DNA of 64,000 bases from Thauera sp. JM12B12 (GCF_039614725.1 NZ_CP154859.1:124001-188000), one strand, 5' to 3'. Positions 1 through 9,766 are shown, counted from the first letter of the stretch. Numbers and translations are program-made. Notes: generated from the letters alone by a model not told the origin.

Positions 1-362
1 AGGTAGAGGAACACGCGCTCGATCGGACGCAGGCCGCCATCCACGCCCAGGCGCAGCGCCTCCTTCGCCCAGCGCAGGGCGAGCACGTCGAAGGCGAAGG
101 CGGCCGCCTGGCCGCGCCAGATGTTGCGCGGGAACTGGTCGGTCAGCAGGATCAGCGCCAGCCGTCCGCGCGCGGCACCCAGCCAGCCGTCGAGCTCGCC
201 TGCCGCAGCCCGCCCGACCAGAGGCGCGAAGCGTTCGCGCATCGCGGCATCGACCGCGGCGCGTTTCTTCCACCACAGGGCGGACTGGCGGTCGATGATG
301 GCGCCATCGTCCTCGTCGGCGGGACCGAACCAGAAGGCGTGAATCGTGTCGGGCGTCTCCAT
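1..362 (-). CDS. DUF924 family protein (partial, C-terminus off the window)
   Basis: Reading the minus strand from the ATG at 362 gives METPDTIHAFWFGP, then LALILLTDQFPRNIWRG and a segment ending IERVFLY at the window edge. The block 'DQFPRNI(W/Y)RG' with a following alanine-rich helix is the hallmark of the DUF924 (TPR-like helical) family, whose members are about 180-200 residues. About 120 residues are visible and the C-terminal third is missing. The biochemical role of the family is unknown. The gene is divergent from the ABC exporter at 447, so the 84-bp gap should hold both promoters. The family call is firm; no function can be given. Confidence 0.8.
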   Translation of the reverse strand, partial: METPDTIHAFWFGPADEDDGAIIDRQSALWWKKRAAVDAAMRERFAPLVGRAAAGELDGWLGAARGRLALILLTDQFPRNIWRGQAAAFAFDVLALRWAKEALRLGVDGGLRPIERVFLY

Positions 363-446
363 GCTGGGCTCCGTGCCGGATGGTGTGGGCTAAGCATAGC
401 CCAGCGCGCGCCCCCGTCCGGGCGGGGATGGGGCAATAATCCTGCC

Positions 447-2240
447 ATGTCCCGCGACACCGCCTCCTCGCCCGCGCCGCTGTCGACCCTGCGTGGCCTG
501 CTGCCTTTCCTGCGTCCGTACCGCGCGCGGGTGGCCCTCGCCTTCGTGCTGCTGTGCCTGGGCTCGGCGGCGATCCTGGTGGTGCCGCTGGCCTTTCGCG
601 ACCTGATCGATGCGGGTTTCGGCGGCGCACCTGCAGGGGCGGACGGTGGAGGTCTGTTCGGCGCGCAGGGGCTGGACGGACGCTTCGTGGCGCTGTTCGG
701 TCTCGCCGTGTTCTGGGCGGCGGCGGTTGCGGCGCGCTACTACACCGTGTCGTGGATCGGCGAGCGCGTGACCGCCGACCTGCGCAGCGCGGTGTATGCG
801 CGCGTGCTGCGTCAGTCGCCGCAGTTCTTCGAGACCCTGCAGACGGGCGAGGTGCTGTCACGGCTCACCGGCGACACCACGCTCGTGCAGACCGTGGTGG
901 GCAGCTCGATCTCGATGGGCCTGCGCAGCCTGTTCCAGTTCGCCGGCGGCATGGCGATGCTGGCGGTGACCAGCGCGCAGCTGTTCGGCCTCATCTTCGG
1001 GCTGATGGCGCTGCTTGCGCTGCCGATCACCTTAATCGGCCGGCGCGTGCGCAGCCTCTCGCGCGAGGCGCAGGATCGCATCGCCGACGCCTCGGCGCTC
1101 GCCGGCGAGATCCTCAACGCCATGCCCACGGTGCAGGCATTCGGGCAGGAGGGCAACGAGGCGGCGCGCTTCGCTGCGCGTGCCGAGACCGGCTTCGCCA
1201 CCGCGGTGCGGCGCACCCGGGTGCGTGCGCTGCTCACCGCGCTGATCATCGCCGCGGTGATGGGCACGATCATCTTCGTGCTGTGGATCGGCGCGCGCCA
1301 GGTGCAGGCGGGCGCCCTGTCGGTGGGCGAGCTCGGCGCCTTCGTGATCTACGCCGCGCTGGTGGCGGGCGGTGCCGGCACGCTGGCCGAGGTTTGGGGC
1401 GACGTGATGCGCGCGAGCGGGGCCACCGGGCGCCTGCTCGAGCTGCTGCATGCCGAGCCGGCGATCCGGGATGCTGCGCCGGCCGCACCGGTCGCCGCTG
1501 CCGGCGCAGCGGCCATCGAACTCGAAGGCGTCGTGTTCTGCTACCCCGCGCGCCCCGCCGTGCGCGCGCTCGACGACGTCTCGCTGCGCATCGCCCCGGG
1601 GGAGAAGGTGGCGCTGGTGGGGCCTTCCGGTGCCGGCAAGACCACGCTGTACCAGCTCCTGCTGCGCTACTACGAGGCGGACGCGGGCAGCATCCTCATC
1701 GCCGGCCGCGACATCCGCGCGCTGCCGCTGCGGGCGCTGCGCGCCGGGATCGCGATCGTGCCGCAAGATCCGGTGATCTTCTCCGCCAGTGCGCTCGACA
1801 ACATCCGCTACGGCCGGCCCGACGCCAGCGACGCGGACGTGATCGCCGCCGCCCGCGCCGCGGCTGCCGACGAGTTCGTCGCCCGCCTGCCCGAGGGCTA
1901 CGCGACCTTTCTCGGCGAGCGCGGCACCCGGCTCTCGGGCGGCCAGCGCCAGCGCATCGCGATCGCGCGCGCGATCCTCAAGGGCGCGCCGATCCTGCTG
2001 CTCGACGAAGCCACCAGCGCGCTCGACGCCGAATCCGAGATCCTGGTGCAGCAAGGCCTGGCGGCGGCGATGCAGGGGCGCACCACGCTGATCATCGCCC
2101 ACCGCCTGGCGACCGTGCAGAAGGTGGACCGGATCGTGGTGATGGACGGCGGGCGCATCGTCGAGATCGGCACGCCGGCCGACCTGCGCCGCCAGGGCGG
2201 GCTTTACGCGCGGCTGGCGGCGCTGCAGCTGGAGGGATGA
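447..2240 (+). CDS. ABC exporter half-transporter, MsbA-like (fused TMD-NBD)
   Basis: A 597-residue fused permease/ATPase for export of a lipid or other hydrophobic substrate across the inner membrane; it should act as a homodimer. Residues about 25-310 form a six-helix type I exporter domain. The nucleotide-binding domain carries Walker [10 protein letters not shown] (392-400), signature LSGGQ (496-500), Walker B ILLLDEA with D520/E521, and H-loop His552. All catalytic residues are intact. An in-frame ATG exists at 339, but it lies inside the divergent promoter region and would add 36 arginine-rich residues without family character, so MSRDTASS at 447 is preferred. It stands alone. The substrate is not evident: MsbA proper usually sits with lpxK, which is absent here. 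Confidence 0.88.
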   Translation: MSRDTASSPAPLSTLRGLLPFLRPYRARVALAFVLLCLGSAAILVVPLAFRDLIDAGFGGAPAGADGGGLFGAQGLDGRFVALFGLAVFWAAAVAARYYTVSWIGERVTADLRSAVYARVLRQSPQFFETLQTGEVLSRLTGDTTLVQTVVGSSISMGLRSLFQFAGGMAMLAVTSAQLFGLIFGLMALLALPITLIGRRVRSLSREAQDRIADASALAGEILNAMPTVQAFGQEGNEAARFAARAETGFATAVRRTRVRALLTALIIAAVMGTIIFVLWIGARQVQAGALSVGELGAFVIYAALVAGGAGTLAEVWGDVMRASGATGRLLELLHAEPAIRDAAPAAPVAAAGAAAIELEGVVFCYPARPAVRALDDVSLRIAPGEKVALVGPSGAGKTTLYQLLLRYYEADAGSILIAGRDIRALPLRALRAGIAIVPQDPVIFSASALDNIRYGRPDASDADVIAAARAAAADEFVARLPEGYATFLGERGTRLSGGQRQRIAIARAILKGAPILLLDEATSALDAESEILVQQGLAAAMQGRTTLIIAHRLATVQKVDRIVVMDGGRIVEIGTPADLRRQGGLYARLAALQLEG

Positions 2241-2325
2241 GGGGGAATGGCGCCGGCAGCGCATGCGCAGGCCAGCATCGCGTGCCCTGCCGTGGTCCGC
2301 ATCGGCGGCTGCGGCGATGGTCGGC

Positions 2326-3213
2326 TCAGGGCAGGACGCGTTCGCGCAGATAGCGCGGGAAGCGCGGCTGGCCCGCTGGGGTGAGCTCGCGGTAGCGGTA
2401 GGTGAGGCGCGTGCCAAGCGCTGGCGGCGTGGCGCGGAGCGCGTCGGTGAGGCCGCTGCCGATGCGAAAGCGGCGGCCATCATCCGCCTCCACCAGCAGG
2501 GCGCCGACCTTCCCCTGCAGCCGGCCCTTGCCGGGGATGTAGCCGATGACGCGCGCCTCGGCGTCGAGCCAGGGAGTGAGCTTGCGCAAGGCCGCGCTGC
2601 GGCCGGGCTGCCAGTGGGCGTCGGCGCGGTGCAGCATCAGCCCCTCGCCGCCGCCGGCCACGGTCTGCTCGAGCAGACGCTGCAAGGCCGCGCGGTCGGC
2701 CACCCGGCCTTGTGGTATCAGCTGCAGCCAGGGCACGGCGGCAGTGGCGACGGTCGCGCGCAGCAGCTGCAGGCGGGTGCTGAAATCACCCTCGCCGCCC
2801 GGCAGGTCGAAAAGCATGTAACGCACCTGGCGCCATGCCGGATCCTCCGGGTCCTGACGGCGGATGAGGCCGGAGAGCGCGTCGAAGCGGCCGCGGTCGA
2901 TCCAGAGCTCGCCGTCCAGCGGCATCGCCGGGAGCGCGGCGATGAACCACGCTGGGGCGACGATCTCGCGCCCGCTGCGAAAGCTCAGCCGTTGCCCGTC
3001 CCATAGCGCGCGTACGCCGTCGAGCTTCTCGCTGACCCAGTAGGCGGCGGGGTCGAGTGCGCCATCGTCGCGCACGGCAAGCATCGCCGGCGGCACGACG
3101 GCATCGGCAGGGGCCTGCGCAAGCCCCGCACTCGGCAGCAGGCAGGCGGCGATCGCCAGGGCGCGCAGGGCTGGCCCGATGCGGGGTCGGAGCGGTGGCT
3201 TGGCGGGGCGCAT
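2326..3213 (-). CDS. Exported ATP-dependent DNA ligase (Lig E type)
   Basis: A 295-residue minimal ATP-dependent DNA ligase that should seal nicks in the periplasm. The adenylation motif I is SEKLDGVR, with nucleophile Lys63. Motif III is LDGELWIDRGRF, motif IV is EGLMLHR, and motif V is around LRKL. The C-terminal 80 residues fit an OB-fold; no extra DNA-binding domain is present. The N-terminus MRPAKPPLRPRIG followed by a hydrophobic stretch ending AGLAQA is a convincing signal peptide, as in Lig E proteins of Neisseria, Haemophilus and Vibrio. A longer reading frame begins at 3348, but the extra 45 residues would precede the signal peptide, so 3213 was chosen. It is convergent with the ABC exporter. 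A role in handling extracellular or imported DNA is inferred from the family. Confidence 0.88.
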   Translation of the reverse strand: MRPAKPPLRPRIGPALRALAIAACLLPSAGLAQAPADAVVPPAMLAVRDDGALDPAAYWVSEKLDGVRALWDGQRLSFRSGREIVAPAWFIAALPAMPLDGELWIDRGRFDALSGLIRRQDPEDPAWRQVRYMLFDLPGGEGDFSTRLQLLRATVATAAVPWLQLIPQGRVADRAALQRLLEQTVAGGGEGLMLHRADAHWQPGRSAALRKLTPWLDAEARVIGYIPGKGRLQGKVGALLVEADDGRRFRIGSGLTDALRATPPALGTRLTYRYRELTPAGQPRFPRYLRERVLP

Positions 3214-3295
3214 GGCAGGGTCCTGAGCAATGACAAAGGCATTGTAGGGGGCGGCGCCACGGACGGCCAGCGCGGCATGCCGGGCCCGGGGGCGA

Positions 3296-5104
3296 TCAGG
3301 GCTGCTGCTGCGTGGCCTGCTTCTCCCGGTACATCGCGCCGTCGGCATGCTGCATCAAGGCCGCCGGGCTGTCGCCATCGCGCGGGAAGAGCGCGACACC
3401 GATGCTGCCCGAGATCATGATGCGGCGGCCGCGAAGGTCGAAGGGGCTGGCGAGGGCAGCGCGCAGCTTGTGGGCGACCTTGTCGGCGTCTTCGGCGGCT
3501 GCGATCGTCGGCAGCAGCACGACGAACTCGTCGCCGCCGATCCGCGCCGCAGTGTCGGAGTCGCGCACCAGGTCCTGCAGGCGCAGGGCGACCGCCTGCA
3601 GGAGGGCGTCGCCGACGTCGTGGCCATGGCGGTCGTTGACGGGCTTGAAGCCGTCCAGATCGATGAACAGCACCGCCAGCATCTGCCCACTGCGCTGCGC
3701 GCCGGTGAGCGCGCGCTCGAGGCGGTCGAACAGCAGGGCGCGGTTGGGCAGGCCGGTGAGCGCGTCGTGCTGGGCGAGATGCTTGATCCGCTCCTCGGCC
3801 TCCTTGCGCGCGGTGATGTCATTGACGATGTTCAGCGTCGCCGGGCGTCCGTTCCAGCGGATCGGCACGCCACTAGTCTCCGCCCACAGCAGGCGACCCG
3901 ACTTGTGCAGGAGTCGCAGCGGATAACGCTGCTCGGCCACTTCGCCGGCAATGCGTCGGTCGTGGTTCTCGCGGGCGCGGCGCTGGTCCTCCGGGTGGAT
4001 GAGTCCGCTGATGGCGTCCACGTTCTCCAGTTCATGCGCGCTGAGGCCGACGAGTTCGAAGAAGGCCGGGTTGCAATACACCACCCGCTCGTCCTGGACG
4101 ACGAGGATGCTCTCGTGCGCCATCTCGACGAGCGAGCGGTAGCGCTCCTCGCTCTCCTTGAGCGCCTGCTCCGCGCGCTGGCGTGCCGCGATGTCATCCT
4201 CGAGCTGTCGGCCGAGCGCGGCCAGACGCCGGTTCACGCCGCGGAGATGGCGGATCCACAGGTAGGCGGGCACCAGCAGCAGCAGGAAGCCGGCGCTGAT
4301 TCGGGCGATGAGGATGCGGTCCGGGGCGCTCGCCACCTCGATGGCGACGTGGCGATTGACGATCTCGTCCACCTCCTCCGGCGTCAATGAGGCGATCGCG
4401 CGATCGAGGGCGGCAAGCAGCTCGGGTCGCTGGCCGACGATGCCGATGCGCATGCGGTTGCCGTACGCCGGGACCTCGCCGGCGATCCTGAGGTTGAACC
4501 AGCCCTCGGTCTTGATCGTATGCGCGGCGACGGTGAGCGCGCGCAGGGTGAGGTCGGCCTCGCGCCGCTCGACCATGGCGAAGGCTTCGGCTTCCGAGCC
4601 CACCGGCAGGATGCGCAGGGCGGGAAAGTCGCGTCCGACCTGCTCGATGATCGAGGTGGCCGTCGGCAGCGCGATCGCGGTCTTCGGTGGCAGGGCGGCG
4701 AGGCCGACGATGTCGGGGTGTTCGGCGCGGGTGATGATGACGTTGCGGTCGAAGAAGTACGGGCGGGTGAAGCTCAGCCAGCTCGCCCGCTCGGGTGTCG
4801 TGTTGAGGAAGGACAGGGCGTCGCACCTGCCGGTGCGGGCCAGGGACAGGCTCTCGTCCCAGCTGCCGCTCGGCACGATGTCCAGGTGCAGGCCGGCGCG
4901 CTCGGCGATCAGCCGCGTGAGGTCGGCCGCGATGCCGCGATGGCGGCCCTGCTCGTCCAGCCACTCGTAAGGCGCCCAGTCGGGATCGACGCACAGGCGC
5001 ACGCTTGCGTTCCCGTCCGCCGCTGCCGCGGCCGGATGCGGCGGGGCGCCGGCGGCGGGCGTGAGGGCGACCATAAGCGCCAGCGCCAGGAGCAGGCCTG
5101 CCAC
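3296..5104 (-). CDS. Diguanylate cyclase with periplasmic amino-acid-type binding domain and PAS
   Basis: A 602-residue membrane sensor that makes cyclic-di-GMP. Order: signal or anchor helix (AGLLLALALMVALTPAAGA), a type 3 periplasmic solute-binding domain (about 30-265, starting VRLCVDPDWAPYEW), one transmembrane helix (about 270-290), a PAS domain (about 320-440), and GGDEF. The active-site loop is GGDEF at 523-527. An inhibitory RxxD site (RDSD) lies five residues before it, so product inhibition is expected. No ATG fits upstream: the chosen start is GTG at 5104, just inside the signal sequence; a later ATG at 5074 would cut the signal. The stop of the DUF3025 gene (5118) is 13 bp upstream, so the two are probably co-transcribed. 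The periplasmic ligand is unknown. Confidence 0.85.
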   Translation of the reverse strand: MAGLLLALALMVALTPAAGAPPHPAAAAADGNASVRLCVDPDWAPYEWLDEQGRHRGIAADLTRLIAERAGLHLDIVPSGSWDESLSLARTGRCDALSFLNTTPERASWLSFTRPYFFDRNVIITRAEHPDIVGLAALPPKTAIALPTATSIIEQVGRDFPALRILPVGSEAEAFAMVERREADLTLRALTVAAHTIKTEGWFNLRIAGEVPAYGNRMRIGIVGQRPELLAALDRAIASLTPEEVDEIVNRHVAIEVASAPDRILIARISAGFLLLLVPAYLWIRHLRGVNRRLAALGRQLEDDIAARQRAEQALKESEERYRSLVEMAHESILVVQDERVVYCNPAFFELVGLSAHELENVDAISGLIHPEDQRRARENHDRRIAGEVAEQRYPLRLLHKSGRLLWAETSGVPIRWNGRPATLNIVNDITARKEAEERIKHLAQHDALTGLPNRALLFDRLERALTGAQRSGQMLAVLFIDLDGFKPVNDRHGHDVGDALLQAVALRLQDLVRDSDTAARIGGDEFVVLLPTIAAAEDADKVAHKLRAALASPFDLRGRRIMISGSIGVALFPRDGDSPAALMQHADGAMYREKQATQQQP

Positions 5105-5117
5105 GCGCGGCCGGGCA

Positions 5118-5936
5118 TCAGGCTGCGTGCTCGCGCCTGGGGCGGAATTGGCGCGTGTCGAGGTAGTAGTCTGCGGACTCGCTGTCGGGGACGACACCGG
5201 GAATCCCCAGCAGGGGAAGGGGCGAGAAGTCACGGGGCGTGAGGTGCTCGATTCGCGCGCGCAGCTGTGATGCCAGCCAGGCATCGGTGTCGGACAGGCG
5301 GGTGCGTTCGTCCAGATTGTGCCACTCGTCCGAAACCACCCGGTAGAGCGCTTTTGCACACAATCCGAAAAAGGGCGCGCGCAGCTGATCCCAGCTGCCG
5401 TGGCCGAAGACGAGGAAGCGCGTGGTCTGCAGCAGGCGGCTGCGCTCCAGCCAGAACGCGTCATGCCAGGCGTGGGCCGCCAGCAGTCCGGCGATCGCGG
5501 CGTCGCTGCTCACGACGACGATGCCGCACTCGTCGAACTGGGTCAGCGCATCGCGCCGTCGTCCGCGCCCGGCCAGGCCAGCCGCCGTGCGCGCGCGCAG
5601 CTCGTCCAGGTGCAGGCGGTTGCAGGCGGCCTTGCTTTGCGGCCACGCGCACCAGGCGAGCGCGTTGAAGAAATCGTGCCAGTTGCCGCTGCGGGTGGGC
5701 ACCTCGCCGCGGTTGAAGATCTGCGCCTCGTAGCCGGCGGGATCATCCGCGGGCGGCACGAATCGGATCGGCGCCCCGCCGCCGCTGCGCGCCTCGTCGG
5801 CGGTCTCGGTGAGCAGGGCGTCGAGCGCCGCGTGGGCGGGGACCCCGGGCGCGGTGAAGCGGGCGAGCCAGGGCGCGATCGGCTCGAACAGCGGGCGGCG
5901 GGCAAAGGCGGCCGGAACGTCGTCGACGGTATCCAT
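5118..5936 (-). CDS. DUF3025 domain-containing protein
   Basis: A 272-residue protein of the DUF3025 family, of unknown function and common in beta- and gammaproteobacteria. Visible conserved blocks include NWHDFFNALAWCAWPQSKAACN, LTQFDECGIVV and FGHGSWDQL, the last followed by a C-terminal segment with LLGIPGVVPD, all typical of the family. No signal peptide or membrane helix is seen, so it is probably cytoplasmic. The start MDTVDDVPAAF at 5936 is the first ATG of the conserved reading frame; the frame is open further upstream only as the shadow of leuA. It precedes the diguanylate cyclase by 13 bp and lies 122 bp downstream of leuA, so all three could share one transcript. Confidence 0.82.
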   Translation of the reverse strand: MDTVDDVPAAFARRPLFEPIAPWLARFTAPGVPAHAALDALLTETADEARSGGGAPIRFVPPADDPAGYEAQIFNRGEVPTRSGNWHDFFNALAWCAWPQSKAACNRLHLDELRARTAAGLAGRGRRRDALTQFDECGIVVVSSDAAIAGLLAAHAWHDAFWLERSRLLQTTRFLVFGHGSWDQLRAPFFGLCAKALYRVVSDEWHNLDERTRLSDTDAWLASQLRARIEHLTPRDFSPLPLLGIPGVVPDSESADYYLDTRQFRPRREHAA

Positions 5937-6058
5937 CTGCGGAATTCTGCCTGTCCGACGGGCCTTGCGGGGCGCGTCGACGGTCGAGTGCTCGCCCCGC
6001 CCGCCACCCCGGTTTCCCGGCCGGATCGGCCGCGCGCCCTGGCTGGGTACGCCCGCTC

Positions 6059-7771
6059 TCAGGCCGCGCGTACCGCCGGTGCCGAATCGAGCGCCGGCTG
6101 CAGGCGATTGACGCCGCTGACGATGGCGCGGATCGAGGCGGTGACGATGTTGCCGTCGACACCCACGCCGTAGCGGTCGCCGCCCTGACCGCCCGCTTCG
6201 GTGAGCTCGAGGAAGGCGCAGGCCTGGGCGTTGCCACCGTCCTCGCTCGGCGCGATCGAGCGCTCCTCGAAGCTGCGCACCTGGACGTCGATGCCGGCGC
6301 CGCGCAAGGCGTGGATGGCGGCGTCGATCGGGCCGTTGCCCTCGCCGACGAGCAGGTGGCGGGTGCCACCGATCTCGACCACGAGGCGGATGCCCTGCGC
6401 CGCACCGTGCTCGAAGAGGTGGTGCTCGACGTAGCGCACCGGCTCGACGGTGTCGAGGTAGGTGCTGCGGAAGAGGTCCCAGATCGCTGCCGCCGACATC
6501 TCGCCGCCGGTGGCGTCGGTGACCTGCTGCACCTCGCGCGAGAACTCCACCTGCAGGCGGCGCGGCATCACGATGCCGTACTCGGTCTCGAGCAGGTAGG
6601 CGATGCCGCCCTTGCCGGACTGGCTGTTGACCCGGATCACCGAGTCGTAGCTGCGGCCGACGTCGGCGGGGTCGATCGGGAGGTAGGGTACGTTCCACGG
6701 CGCGCCAGCCTTTTGAGCGGCGAATCCCTTCTTGATGGCGTCCTGGTGGGAGCCGGAGAAGGCCGTGAACACGAGATCCCCCACATAGGGGTGGCGTGGG
6801 TGGATGGGCAGCTGGTTGCAGTACTCGACGGTGCGCGCGACGGCGTTGATGTCGGAGAAGTCGAGCCCGGGGGACACGCCCTGGGTGTACATGTTCAAGG
6901 CGAGGGTGACGATGTCGACGTTGCCGGTGCGTTCGCCGTTGCCGAACAGGCAGCCCTCGACGCGGTCGGCGCCGGCCATCAGGCCGAGCTCGGCGGCGGC
7001 CACGCCGCTGCCGCGGTCGTTGTGCGGGTGGAGCGAGAGCACCACGCTGTCGCGGCGGGCGAGATGGCGGTGCATCCACTCGACCTGGTCGGCATAGACG
7101 TTGGGCGTCGACACCTCGACCGTGGCCGGGAGGTTGAGGATGACCTTGTCGTTGGGCGTCGCGCCCCATTCGGCGGTGACGGCGTCGCAGACTTCCCTGG
7201 CGAAGTCGAGCTCGGTGGCGGAGAAGGTCTCCGGGCTGTATTCGAGGCGGATCTCGGTGCCGCACTCGGCCTTCATCTGCGCGCCGATCTGCTTGATCAG
7301 GCGCACGGCCGACACCGCGAGCGCGACCACCTGCGGCTTTTCCATGCCGAACACCACTTCGCGGAAGGTCGGCGAGGTGGCGTTATAGACGTGGATGATC
7401 GCCCGCGGCGCGCCGCGCACCGACTCCATGGTGCGGCGAATGAGGTCCTCGCGCGCCTGGGTGAGCACCTGGATGGTGACGTCCTGCGGGATGTGGCCGC
7501 CCTCGATGAGCTGGCGCACGAAGTCGAAGTCGGTCTGCGAGGCGGACGGGAAGCCGACCTCGATCTCCTTGAAGCCGATCTCGCACACGGTGCGGAACAT
7601 GCGCATCTTGCGCTCGACGTTCATCGGCTCGAACAGCGCCTGGTTGCCGTCGCGCAGGTCGGTGCTCATCCAGATCGGTGCGCGGTCGATGAGCTTGTTC
7701 GGCCACTGGCGGTCGGCGAGCGCGATCGGAGCGAAGGGGCGGTACTTGGCGGCGGGGTTGGGCAACATCAT
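6059..7771 (-). CDS. leuA: 2-isopropylmalate synthase (long, type 2 form)
   Basis: A 570-residue enzyme condensing acetyl-CoA with 2-ketoisovalerate, the first committed step of leucine synthesis, in the cytosol. The TIM-barrel carries the metal and catalytic motif [11 protein letters not shown] (about 36-46) and the HxH motif [10 protein letters not shown]. The C-terminal 150 residues hold the LeuA regulatory domain ([20 protein letters not shown]...VRSFEER) that binds leucine for feedback inhibition. Length and the N-terminal KYRPFAPI...[12 protein letters not shown] match the actinobacterial/type 2 LeuA rather than the 510-residue enterobacterial form. The initiator could be either of two adjacent Met codons (7771 or 7768). 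It is divergent from an Lrp-family regulator, which makes it the likely target of that regulator. Confidence 0.95.
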   Translation of the reverse strand: MMLPNPAAKYRPFAPIALADRQWPNKLIDRAPIWMSTDLRDGNQALFEPMNVERKMRMFRTVCEIGFKEIEVGFPSASQTDFDFVRQLIEGGHIPQDVTIQVLTQAREDLIRRTMESVRGAPRAIIHVYNATSPTFREVVFGMEKPQVVALAVSAVRLIKQIGAQMKAECGTEIRLEYSPETFSATELDFAREVCDAVTAEWGATPNDKVILNLPATVEVSTPNVYADQVEWMHRHLARRDSVVLSLHPHNDRGSGVAAAELGLMAGADRVEGCLFGNGERTGNVDIVTLALNMYTQGVSPGLDFSDINAVARTVEYCNQLPIHPRHPYVGDLVFTAFSGSHQDAIKKGFAAQKAGAPWNVPYLPIDPADVGRSYDSVIRVNSQSGKGGIAYLLETEYGIVMPRRLQVEFSREVQQVTDATGGEMSAAAIWDLFRSTYLDTVEPVRYVEHHLFEHGAAQGIRLVVEIGGTRHLLVGEGNGPIDAAIHALRGAGIDVQVRSFEERSIAPSEDGGNAQACAFLELTEAGGQGGDRYGVGVDGNIVTASIRAIVSGVNRLQPALDSAPAVRAA

Positions 7772-7941
7772 GGCGCGGTCCTCGTGGGCATGGCGTGATT
7801 CGATGGACGAAAGTTTACGCCGGAGGTAGCGACAGACGATTGCGTTATTGTGGTGAAGGCGGGCGAATTACGGCATAAAAGTTCACTTATCAATTCAGTA
7901 ATGCAATGATCTGCCGATCATGCATCCAAGGGAGCCCGATC
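7772..7941. promoter_or_regulatory. leuA/lrp divergent control region with an 11-bp direct repeat
   Basis: 170 bp between divergent leuA and the Lrp-type gene, with an AT-rich core (about 7855-7910) that stands out from its GC-rich surroundings. The 11-mer CCGATCATGCA occurs twice, at 7914-7924 and 7936-7946, a 22-bp period equal to about two helical turns. The second copy covers the regulator's start codon. Lrp-family octamers bind arrays phased in this way, so autoregulation is a reasonable inference. No confident -35/-10 pair could be assigned in either direction. Confidence 0.45.
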
Positions 7942-8412
7942 ATGCAGCTCGACCGCTACGACCGCCAGATCCTGGAGCTGCTCCAGCAGGACGGCCGCAT
8001 CAGCAACCAGGACCTCGCCGACCGCATCGCGCTGTCGCCCTCGTCCTGCCTGCGCCGGCTGCGCGCGCTGGAGGAGTCCGGCCTCGTCCGCGGCTACCGC
8101 GCGCTGCTCGACGCGAGGAAGCTCGGGCTGTCGCTGATGGCGCTGATCCACATCTCGATGGACCGCCATACGCCCGAGCGCTTCACCCACTTCGAGGCCC
8201 AGGTGGGTGCCATTCCTGAGGTGCTCGAATGCCTGCTGATCACCGGCCAGGACGCCGACTATCAGCTGAAGGTGGTGGTGGCCGACATGGACGCCTACCA
8301 GGAGTTGCTGCTCAACCGCATCACCCGCATCCCGGGCGTGACCGGGGTGCACTCGAGCTTCGTGCTGCGGCGGGTGATCGACAAGACCGCGCTGCCGTTG
8401 CCCGGCGCCTGA
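7942..8412 (+). CDS. Lrp/AsnC family transcriptional regulator
   Basis: A 156-residue regulator. Residues 1-60 (LDRYDRQILELLQQDGRISNQDLADRIALSPSSCLRRLRALEESG) are the typical winged helix-turn-helix of AsnC/Lrp proteins. Residues about 70-150 form the RAM (ligand-binding, oligomerising) domain, with GQDADYQLKVVVADMDAYQELL and the end block IPGVTGVHSSFVLR. Proteins of this type bind an amino acid and assemble as octamers. A Met at 7906 would add 12 unrelated residues; 7942 follows the Shine-Dalgarno-like AAGGGAG and starts exactly at the family N-terminus. The divergent partner is leuA, so branched-chain amino acid control is suspected, though many paralogues of this family are local regulators with other ligands. 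Confidence 0.9.
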   Translation: MQLDRYDRQILELLQQDGRISNQDLADRIALSPSSCLRRLRALEESGLVRGYRALLDARKLGLSLMALIHISMDRHTPERFTHFEAQVGAIPEVLECLLITGQDADYQLKVVVADMDAYQELLLNRITRIPGVTGVHSSFVLRRVIDKTALPLPGA

Positions 8413-8566
8413 GGCGGGTTGTGCAGAAACTGGATATATGTCACGTTGTGAGTGGATAGCCCGCGCCGGCGTCGATGCCCATGATCCGGGGGCTGCGTGG
8501 CCCCGAGCCGCGCGTGTGCCAACCCGACACGAAGTCCGCCGCCTGCGGACGCTTCAAGGAGACGAC

Positions 8567-9766
8567 ATGGACGCCCGCGTTCGCGAACTGGTCAAGGCCA
8601 CCATCCCGGTGCTCAAGGAGCACGGCGTGGCGCTGACCACCTACTTCTACCAGCGCCTGTTCCGCCACAACCCGGAGCTGAAGAACATCTTCAACCAGTC
8701 GCACAACGAGACCGGCAAGCAGCCGGTGGCGCTGGCGATGGCGGTGCTGGCCTACGCCGAGAACATCGACGATCCCTCGGTGCTGGCGCCGGTGATCACG
8801 CTGATCGCCAACAAGCACGCCAGCGTGGGCATCCGCGCCGAGCACTACCCGATCGTCGGCAAGCACCTGCTGGCCTCGATCCGCGAGGTGCTGGGCGATG
8901 CCGCCAGCGACGAGCTGGTCAACGCCTGGGGCGTGGCCTATGGCGCGCTCGCCGACGTCTTCATCGAGGCCGAGTCCAGGCTGTACGACGAGGCCTGCAA
9001 CGCCGAGGGCGGCTGGAGCGGCTGGCGCAGCTTCCGCATCATCGACAAGGTGCGCGAGAGCGAGGAGATCACGTCCTTTCACCTCGTGCCCTGCGACGGC
9101 GGCCCGCTGCCCGCCTACAACGCCGGCCAGTACACCACCGCACGCGTGTTCGTGCCCGAGCTGGGGGTGATGCAGCTGCGCCAGTACACCTTGTCGATCG
9201 CGCCGGGGGCGATGCATTTCCGCATCTCGGTGAAGCGCGAGCCGGCGAGCGTGACCGCACCGGCCGGCCGGGTGTCGAACCGCCTGCACGACTTCTACAA
9301 GGTGGGCGACATGCTGGAGTTGGCGCCGCCCTTCGGCGAGTTCTTCCTCGACGAGACGCACGACGGCCCGGTGGTGCTGATCAGCGGCGGCGTGGGCATC
9401 ACGCCGATGGTGGCGATGCTCGATCGCCTGGTGGCGGCGGCGCCGTCGCGGCCGGTGCAGTTCGTGCATGCCTGCCGCAGTGCAGCCGTGTTCGCCTTCG
9501 GTGCGCATCTGGTGAAGGTTGCGGAGCGCCATCCGCAGGTGAAGCTGCATCTGTTCCACGACGAAGGACCGGTTGCGGCGCCGGTGCAGTCGGGGCGGGT
9601 CGATCTGCGCGCGCTCGCGGGCCAGGTGCTGGCCGAGGGGGCCGATTACTACCTGTGCGGGCCGGTCGGCTTCCTGGAGGCGCAGATCGCGACGCTGCAT
9701 GAACTGGGTGTGGAGTCGGCGCGCATCCATGCGGAGGTGTTCGACACGGGCGGCATCGCGACCTGA
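8567..9766 (+). CDS. hmp: Flavohaemoglobin, nitric oxide dioxygenase
   Basis: A 399-residue cytosolic enzyme converting NO and O2 to nitrate with NAD(P)H. Domains in order: globin (1-140), FAD-binding beta barrel (150-255), NAD-binding (260-399). In the globin, Tyr28 (B10), Gln52 (E7) and His84 (proximal, in ANKHAS) match the catalytic residues of E. coli Hmp. The flavin site shows RQYTLS and the pyridine-nucleotide site GGVGITPM; YYLCGPVGFL near the end completes the reductase. The start follows a good Shine-Dalgarno AAGGAGA. Frames open further upstream (8438) but carry no family sequence. No clear NsrR or Fnr box was recognised in 8413-8566. It is followed by the repeat block at 9800-10235. 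Confidence 0.95.
   Translation: MDARVRELVKATIPVLKEHGVALTTYFYQRLFRHNPELKNIFNQSHNETGKQPVALAMAVLAYAENIDDPSVLAPVITLIANKHASVGIRAEHYPIVGKHLLASIREVLGDAASDELVNAWGVAYGALADVFIEAESRLYDEACNAEGGWSGWRSFRIIDKVRESEEITSFHLVPCDGGPLPAYNAGQYTTARVFVPELGVMQLRQYTLSIAPGAMHFRISVKREPASVTAPAGRVSNRLHDFYKVGDMLELAPPFGEFFLDETHDGPVVLISGGVGITPMVAMLDRLVAAAPSRPVQFVHACRSAAVFAFGAHLVKVAERHPQVKLHLFHDEGPVAAPVQSGRVDLRALAGQVLAEGADYYLCGPVGFLEAQIATLHELGVESARIHAEVFDTGGIAT

Noticed and set aside
339..446. 36-residue upstream extension of the ABC exporter
   Set aside because: It overlaps the divergent DUF924 start and is arginine-rich with no family similarity; the start at 447 fits better.
8413..8566. NsrR or Fnr operator upstream of hmp
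   Set aside because: No palindrome close to the known consensus sites is visible, although regulation by NO is likely from the family.
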